This document shows positions 12,801-21,800 of a DNA stretch of 24,112 nucleotides, one piece after another. Location: contig CAXNAA020000224.1 in assembly GCA_964200075.2 (NCBI GenBank), forward strand, positions 1 through 24,112, read 5' to 3'. The notes beneath the pieces are model-generated. The model did not search any database, had not been told where the DNA came from, and was given only the letters and a program-made list of their open reading frames with translations. Position 1 is the first letter of the stretch; the number at the start of each line of letters is the position of its first letter. The stretch is from Sphacelaria rigidula (Eukaryota > Phaeophyceae > Sphacelariales). The position numbers and the translations under genes were made by a program.

Positions 12801-15800
12801 TATTCTGGTCGGTGCTACTGCAGTGGCTTTGATGTATGCCAAGCTTGGAAACTTCAATGCCCGTTCAGTCACAGGGGCCCCGATCGTATGAAGTCTGTAC
12901 GGTCCCATCTGTCCTCACTTGAAATAGTTCGAGGCTCCTCGGTAGCGGTGCTCCAAGCGCGACGGCAGAAAGCCACCACGTGCGACTTCACGGAGTAGAA
13001 GTATGACGGTTGACGTTACCTTTTAGGCTCTGTTAGGTATTTCCATCTTACTGTTACTTCGTCTCCTTCATCGCGACGGCTGCGCAGTCTAGGGATACAC
13101 TCATCTCTCCTGCGGCACATACCTGATGCCAAATTTTCGAGAATTGGACCGGTACTCTCGCAACCCGTCGGTTATGTTTTTTCAAGCATGCCACAACAGC
13201 AAAATTGCCAAGTAACGTATGGCTATGCTCTACACGACTTCACAGTGACTTGGTCCCCCTATTCGCAAGTGCTACTGATTCTCACCGGATCTAAACCATC
13301 GCCTTCTTTAAGGTATTTCGAAAACATCGCAATATTTCCGTTAATTTCGAACTCAGGACGGTGGAACACGAAGGTGGCAAAAAGCCTCATTCCAACCTCT
13401 TACAATATCGTACGAGCTCCATGTCGAATATGAATATCCATGTGGGATGTTCGTCCGGAATCTTGGGTCCATCAGGGATGTCCATCCGGTATATGGACGT
13501 GCATCTGGCATATCCATTTGAAATATTCCTTTGACAATTCCATTTGGAATCTCAGTACGAGTTTGTAACGTAAGATCGTGCAAAATCCATCTGGGATTGG
13601 TGATCCATTTGGAATATGGGTGTTTATTTGGGATGTTCTTCCGACTGCAGATGTGGGCGGCCAAAGGTAAATTCTCTTTTTACTTCAGAAAAGGGGATCA
13701 AATATAATCCACACGTAAAATTTGGCGTATATATTCCGCAAGGACATGTCCCAGGTGGATATATATATCCGTGGTGATATCTATATCCCCGGTGGGCGTC
13801 TGTCTGTAATAGCTGCCACTTTAGTAGGGCATTCCAGGAGCATGTCCTACATGGATGTCTATATCCTTTGGTGGACATCCACCTGGAATATCCCTGATTC
13901 AGATGGATACCCCTGAAAGTCCGACATCCCAGATGGATTTTCTTCCACCAGATGCATATCTCAGATAGATTTCTACGTGTTCAGAGGTCAACTCAACTGG
14001 ATGTCCCCATCCTAGATGGATATCCGCATCCAAGATGGATGCCCACGTATTAGATGGCTACTAACATACTTCCTCTGTCTTATGAGTAAAGTCGGCTATG
14101 GGTTGCAGATCATATATCCCCAACGGAGGTGCCTACAATACCATAGTCACGTTCTTGAAAACCAAAGCGACGGAGACGCTCAAAGGAGGAAAATAATGGA
14201 TTCACAACTATCAAGAACTTTCAGGACGACATTGCCCATACTTTGAGAAATTTCTGTTTCAGATTGTTTTTAGAATTGTTCACGATCCCAAGTAATTTTT
14301 GGCGTTTAATCACCAAGTACCAAGCTCTAGATGCCGTGACAACGTTGGAAGCGACTAGTAGTGCAGCAGGATATCGCGAGCTCCCACACGGGAAAAAAGA
14401 AAGGATTTTTTGTGTCTGCGGGGATTGGACGGGGTTGGATGGTAGAGCTTGTGACTCCGCCCTCCCAGTCGCCTGACTTGAGCATGAACGACTTGGGCTT
14501 GTTTGCATCTCTCAAGTCAATGGTATAGAGGATGAACGCCACTTCGGCAGACGAGTCAGTGGAGATTATCTTTGAGCAATATGAAGGGTACGACGGAAAC
14601 ACGTTAGAAAAGGGTTTGGGAGAGCCTCCTCAAGGTTTACAACCGAACACCCCGTAAGTTAGGCGACACCGACTCCCGTGTGAAGCATACCGGGATTGCG
14701 GCGCGGTAGACGGCGGGAACGTGGGAAAGGGTGGTGAAATACGATAATGAGGCCTTCACTGAGGCCTGGGATTATCTAGCATCAAGTTCCAATGACGGCC
14801 AGGACGACAAAATGCTTTATTTTGCACGTTTCCCCTCCGCCGGAGTAGGGACGAAATGCGGCTATTTCCGGGGCGACTGATTCTCGGCCGTTGGCCAACA
14901 TGAGGTTGTGCGCGAGAAAAATGGAAACGGTTTTAACCCAGATAATCTAAATGGTTTCCACCTCATTATCGCCAAACGCATCGGACACGGTTTGAAGTCC
15001 GTGCAAGCATACCCGATTTTACTTGTGGGACAGGGGGAGTATGAAATAAATACTCCAGATACATCTGACATCCCAGATGAATGTCCACATCCTAGGTGAA
15101 TGCCTTCACCCCAGTCGGACGTTGCACGACAGAAGCTGCCCCCCCCCCAATCTCACATCCACGTGGGATCTTCTACTTGGACGTTCATCTCTGCGTATAC
15201 AGCGCGATACCAATCAGCGCGCGTTAGCAGATACGTGTGCTTGGCCAGCACACTGTGAACCACTCTTAACTGCACGTGCGAGATCAGTTGTACGCCGCAC
15301 ACTACATGGTGCACGACCAACATGCGCTACAGTAGCCCAGGCATTTGGTCTACCACCGAACACTGCACAGCACTGTGCCAGTGCAAGCTTACCCAGGTAT
15401 GTGATCACCACAGCATAATTTATGCATGAAAGTGGGTCAGGGTCAGGGTGATTGGCGTCCAGTTGGGCGGTCGATCTTCATCTGAGATACAGGTGCTGAT
15501 CTGCGGTGTTGATCTGGAATTTCGTCTGGAACATGTAGTGGTGAAGTCAACCTGGGATGTTGTGGGATATAGACGTGTATGCTGGACGTCCACCTGCAAT
15601 ATCCCCCTAGGACGTGGACCTGCGACATCCCACATGGACATCCAACCTCGTCGATGATATTTTCCACACGCTGGTTCCCACCAACAACTGAACTCAATGA
15701 AAAGCCATGTACCAGATTTAACCTAATATCCCAGATGAACCTCGGATGGGTATCCGTATCTCAGATGAACTTACACGTGGGACATCACAACATCCCCGAT

Positions 15801-18800
15801 GGATGTAAGATCCCAGGTGGGCGTCCCAAGCGGATATCAATATCCCAGTTTCTCCATAAATTAGTCTGCATCGTGATTCGGGGCACATCACATTAAACAG
15901 ATTCATCTGCATTACAGTCGTCACTACTACAGCAGCGCATCCGTGGTAACCTTGGTATGTCCTTCCAGTTCACCACCACGACAAAATGAAGTACAAATGC
16001 TTATAGCACTGTACGCTGTCAAGAACTCGGCGAGTGTACGTAAGCGATGTGTGGGTTGAAGTTAGTTAACGAACGCTTTCAATATCGGTGGATGCCAAGG
16101 AGGTACTTGCGTCAGACTCATCATGATTGTGAACGACAACTCACTGCGCGTGCACCACGAATCTCAACACAAACCCTACTAGTAGTAGCCTTGAGATGCA
16201 ACACCGAGTGGGGCATCGTGCAAAGTCGGGTGGAGAGAGTGGTTTCACTCTGGCGGAAGTTGTTATCGTGCAATCAGGCGTCATCAACTCGACCGGCGGG
16301 TGCTACCGTACACTCCGCAAAAACATATAGGGACAATGAACGTGCCTGGGATCTCCCGTTTCTGGAATAGTCATGCTGGTTTGCCAATTCCCCCGCCAGC
16401 GTTCCTGTATCCTTTTTGCTTCCACAGAAAATCAACGTAGGCTTTCCGGCGGAGTACCTTGTGCCAAGTGGGTGCAATGGGCGAGAAGAATAAATCACAA
16501 GTTTGAGAAGTGGCACCGTCTAAATCAGCATTAGCATCTCAGTATTTATCTGAATCCACTGCACCTACACCAGCGGTGCAAGCTACGTGTGCAGCACATT
16601 GCCCTGCACTTACGCAGCTCTTTTCCTCCGCAAAAGGGTCATACTTGTGAATCGGCGTGGAAGCACACTGAATGGGGTACAGCCATATGAAACCATGTAC
16701 CAGATCGAAGCAGCGGAGTATGGTCCCCCTCGATGACGAGATCTAATTATGTCACTACATATAGAGTAGTCCCCTGGGCACTCACGGTCTCCGCTCCTGA
16801 AACCCTACTCCGTGCCCATCGTTCGCATACAAAAAGCTATGATGGCAAGTCCCCTGTCGTGTCTCAACGCCCATCAAGACAAAAGGTAATGCTTTCAACT
16901 TTGCAGGACATTGCGTGCATGCTGTCAATTTTTTTTGCTACCGTTGACCTTGCTGAAAACCTAGCAGCCCATGAGCTGCGGTGTTCCAGCAATGTTATGA
17001 TTCCAGCCGGAGCACCCGAAGAGGGGAAACACGTAACACACAATGAAACATAGAATGGTACGCGGTTGCTACTAAGAAACACACAGAATGGAACACATTA
17101 CCGCCATGCCCGGCATATACTTGCTCGCCTCGCACTATCTTCTACCATAAATAGAAAAATGACAGAAGCTACCACCGTGTAGTCACCGCCTCTTGGAATC
17201 AGAATATTCCAGTCAACTTGCAGTAAACACCATCATTACTATCTATCCGGGTAGATCACATGTTCACACCTTGCCACTATTCCCCACACATGCTTGTTGA
17301 GACCGCGGTCAAACAGGAAAGGATTGTCGCCTGCGGTATAGCCCATGATATGGGTCTGCCAATCAGAAAACGCGCACAAGGGGGATTGGTATGGCAACCT
17401 CGCATGCAATCGTGTCAAAGCTCAGCACGAGAATGGCAGAACGGAGCGGTCGGCGCCGATAGAACTGAGCGATCAAAACCTATTTCGGCGAACGCAACCA
17501 AGGGTGCTTCGCAGGCTATCTCAGCAAGACCTGAAATCTACGATAGCGCTGTCGTCTACTCTACGTGGTGCGACTCGGGTCTGGAGCCTTGTATTATTGT
17601 GCAACCTCTATCGGGAACATCATATCCATATGGAATATCTATTGATATCACCCGGGACATCGCTGTGGGATATCAATATCCCCCTAGGATGTCCATCTGA
17701 GGTGCTAGCTTGGGAAATCCATCTGGGTGTCCATGTTCCAGATGGTATCCATATCCCAGACGGACATCCCAGATGGCTATTGATGTCTCCGATATCGCAG
17801 ATAGATTTCCTAGATCGAGGTTGCACGATAATGAAAGACTGTGCTCGTGCAGGCGCAGGCCTGGTCTATATTCCTTACAGTACATCTTTTGATGAAACAA
17901 ATCAATCGCACTTTGCAATGTCGAGACCATGGCTGGGTTTCTCCACAACGTGGTGCCAGGAACCACACCTTGCAGTCTCTTTGAGTGAGCGTTGGAGTTT
18001 TCAACACTAGTGTATTGGATTCATCGTCCGACGGCAAAGCTATGCGGCGATGCCGTGCTCGATAACCCCATCGTCGTATCCTTAACTTCGCCAGATTGTA
18101 TTTGGAAGCAGAGGTTCCGCTTCCCTTTGATTGCGTTCTGCGACGCTCAACAACTCGATAATCAGATTCACCGTTCGACGGTAAACATCCGCGACGATAC
18201 GACACTTGACCGTGAGGGTTCAGTAAACTGGGCTGAAAATGGTATGTGATGTGTTACCCGTTTGTCCTGACCATTAGAGTATGACATCAACGCTCTAGTA
18301 GCGCTTTTCCCTATATGCGTTCACATTTGTCATATTCAGCACACTCGTGAGACCTTGCCTACCACTCTCAATTATACGTGCATATGAGCACTTATGTGCG
18401 TGACAGTTCAGTAAACTGGGCTGAAAATGTGTTACCCATTTGTCCTAGCCGTCAGAGTATGACGTCAACGCTCTAGTAGTGCTTTACCCTATATGCGTTC
18501 TCATTGGTCATATTCAACAACACTCGTTAGACTTTGCCTACCACTCTCAATTATACGTGCATATGAGCATTTGTGTGCACAGACAATGCCAGCTAAGCAC
18601 GGCCGGAGTCCCCCCCCCCCTCCCTCTCCATCTTTTGAGCGTTTCCGTCACCTGCAACGGAACAGGTCGGTACTCAGGCCCAAACCGGAACACTTCCCCT
18701 CCGATGAACTCTCCGATGTCCGCGGCATTGGGCAGGGTTGCTGACAAAGCCAGAAGCCGCATGCAAGACGCCGGTAGACCCATGGAGACCACCTTGCCAC

Positions 18801-21800
18801 AAATCGGATAGACGAGATATTCGGGGCTTGTGCTGATGATGGGGAAATCGAGAAAAAATATGCGTATATGGCAATATTCCAAACTCGGCCTCCTAGTAAA
18901 ATCGAAGGATACATATGATGAAAGTGCAACAACAAAAGCACATTTCATTGCTACGATCGCACATGCGTTGTCTTCCTCCGCACGCCTACGTATACAGTGT
19001 ACCACTGGCAGATGTCCATCGCATCGTACCACGTGCCAATACTCCATGTACATACCTCAGAGGAGCGAGCAATCGCCTTCATTCGAGTAAGGATGACCTC
19101 CAACGTAGCTCCTCGCTCTTCTCCAATGGTATGCACCTCGTCGATCAAAACCAGAGCCACGGTTCCAACCTTTAAATACCGAACCGTGGGAGGTGGGAAC
19201 GAGACACGGATCTGAAGCGTCAAAGTGAGAATGGATAAACATTTCGCGGATAAACCATCTTTGAGTATACCAGTCCTGAGTCAGCCTCTCTTTTCAGTAT
19301 TGTTGGCACAAACAAGCGGCGAAATATCTTCGGCTGCGGCCTTGTACCACTTCAATATAAATTAAGAACGATAGTCATCGATTACTAGTAGTACGGCAGG
19401 GTACGGCACAGCTGTATGTAGCGCTGTGACACAGACCAACGAGACTACTGCACACTTCCACGGAGCCACACACCAGAAACGCGTGCTCTTTCCATCGCCT
19501 GGTCACGCTGTCCCACTTTTCAGGCGTCGTCACGATGATGTTCGCCGACGCAAGATCGCGCAGAGAGCCGCTGGAAGTTGTGGAATCGCTCGTCAGCTCC
19601 GCCAGTCTCACCCCGAGGGGAGAAAACTTGGTGTTCCAGTCTTCCAAGGTCTGCTGACAAAGAGCCTGTACATTTCATTGAGGCAGTTGAAGCGCATCTT
19701 ACGCGGGCGCCCTGTGGTTGAGTCAGGACACTACGTGGTACACGCCGATTGATGGCATTTTTGTCACTAAAAAGAGTAAAACGGCAAGCTTAGACACTTT
19801 TCGCATGACGAATGCGTTGCGAGAGGGAATGTGGGAGGCAACTGCGGACCTCCAATATCTGTTGACGAGGAGCCGGTTGAGCGTCAGTTTCACGAAGACG
19901 ACGAACGAAGCTCCGAGCTTCGAATGACGCACCGGTATAAACCTTGGAACGTCAATAATTGGTGGAGGTACATAAGGTTAAGCTTTGAAAGATATAGCTC
20001 ACATCTCATCCGCAAACCCGTAAGATATATCACTGTATCGAGACGTAAGGTGTGTTATCAACATTTGAATCACGAAGCAGCGCAATGGCTACACGGTGTG
20101 TCACTCAGTTGAATGAAACTTTAAACACGAAGATTCGAAAAGTGCATGAGCTGTACCCGAACAAATGACTGCTTAAGCAAATGCGCTCTCTGCGCCGTTA
20201 CGGTGAGGGGAAAATGCGCTGTTCAGGACTGCTGAAGTAGCTGAAATGAAGCAGTGAGCTGCCGAAGCACTCGAACTTATTCGATGACAAATTAAAAAGC
20301 AATTCGTGCTAGAACATGCAGGAGTCGAGGGAACACTGACCTACCACAAACATGACGGTAAAAGTTCGCCTCTCGTCGCCCCGGACGATTGAGCAACATA
20401 ACCCGGTCGCGACAGCACCCTACACCGTACTATGATGCCATCAACAACGTGCAGCGGCGACAAACAGATGAAGCGTATCTGTCCTATGGAACTCCAGTTG
20501 AATTAAAAGAAATCTTCGAACTATCCTACCGGGCTTACCTTGGTTGGAGAGATGTAGATTATCTTTCTGTTGCCGAGGCTCATGCCAGACTCCTGAAGAA
20601 GGCGAACCACTGCCATCTCCAACATCACAGTCTACGGAAACGCAAGATAACGAGGATAAGTGGGCCCCATTCCACGTGCTTGACTCCGCCATAGCCGGCG
20701 TTTGATGTGGTCAGTGGGTGAGTAGAGCAGAACCGTGCGCTGCTAATACTTTTCAATCCTCGACCTAACTGTTGGTTTCTGATGCGTGGGCTCTGGTGAC
20801 TACGAGTAAGTATCCAATTTGTAAAGTGATGTCGTGTAGTCGTGTCTACCAAGACATTACTACAATATGATGAGGAATCAAATGTCACGCGTCTTGGTGC
20901 CGTTCTATGTTGGCGGAACTGCTCGGTCAAAATCCTCCGTGACGTATATGCGCCTATGACGTCGTAGAGAGGAACGACAGAGCAACACAACAAGGGTTCA
21001 AAAGCCATACCTTGCCACATCCAGTGGGTGCTGAAATAACGACGTTGCGATCAGTCTTGGCCACCGTCGGATGCAGTGCGCTTTGAATCGAATTGAAGGT
21101 TTCAAATCCCCAAATCCTGTGGGCGTAATATCGAAGCGTAACCCTTTGAGTGATGGCAAGCACTTCGGGACATTCCTTGCATCATCATTCGCGTTTGCGT
21201 GTCAACTTACACAGTTATGTGGTGGTATGTTTCCATACGATATAGCCTCTACTCTATTCGCGGTCGAAGTGCTAGCGTTGTCGTATCCCGTACCAACGAC
21301 CACGGTCAGAGAACGACACCTTGCAACAGGAAGGGGGAGCTCGAACGTTGCACCCCCGCGCCACCCAACGCGTTTTTATGTCATATTCATTTATCGTAGA
21401 AAACTGTTGACGAGCGCACAACGCTTTTCGGAGTGTTCGTGTTACTCTCCTTCCATCTCGCGACGCGAACCCTAGACAACCAACTAGTTTCCCCAAGCAC
21501 GCCCAACGGAGAGTAAACTATGGGGGATGCAGCCAACAACGGCGAGCTGGTGCTGCACAAGAATAGTGTGCCAAGTTCTATACGACTGAATGGTCCACTG
21601 CGCAGTACGGACGGCCAATTGCGAGGAATCCTTGAGTGCTAGCGAACGTACGCCTTCCCACATATATTCTACCCTAGAGGGGCGAGGTCAAACAAATGCA
21701 TATCAACCTATCCATCGCTTCATGGGTGATTTAAATCAGCAGCAAGGCGCGCAAACGACTAACCTGCTCAGCTCCAGCGAGTACACATCTCGTACATTCA

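Larger units (their letters stand above)
12709..16341 (-). other. HFM1: Intron 9, largest intron, rich in a dispersed repeat
   Basis: About 3.6 kb between motif IV and the HNSGL exon. Three stretches carry a degenerate repeat of ATCCCAGATGGAT type in both orientations (listed separately). The rest (12709-13420, 14080-15035, 15150-15420, 15870-16341) shows no recognisable gene. A further small exon cannot be excluded, but the family spacing does not call for one. Confidence 0.75.
16668..18651 (-). other. HFM1: Intron 7
   Basis: About 2 kb between motifs III and IV. It carries the same ATCCCAGATGGAT-type repeat (17610-17830), a degenerate direct repeat (about 18018 and 18167), and a tandem duplication abutting exon 7 (18218-18583). 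No nested gene recognised. Confidence 0.75.

Noticed and set aside
15077-15418. Plus-strand 113-residue frame
   Set aside because: Overlaps repeat block B and lacks any motif or splice support; treated as chance in intron 9.
13425-17830. Repeat blocks as a CRISPR-like array
   Set aside because: Units are degenerate, unevenly spaced and in both orientations, inside introns of a eukaryotic gene.
20389-20694. Plus-strand frame with a coding-like look (VELKEIFELSYRAYLGWRDV)
   Set aside because: It is antisense to exon 4, which carries clear helicase motifs; the appearance is a shadow.
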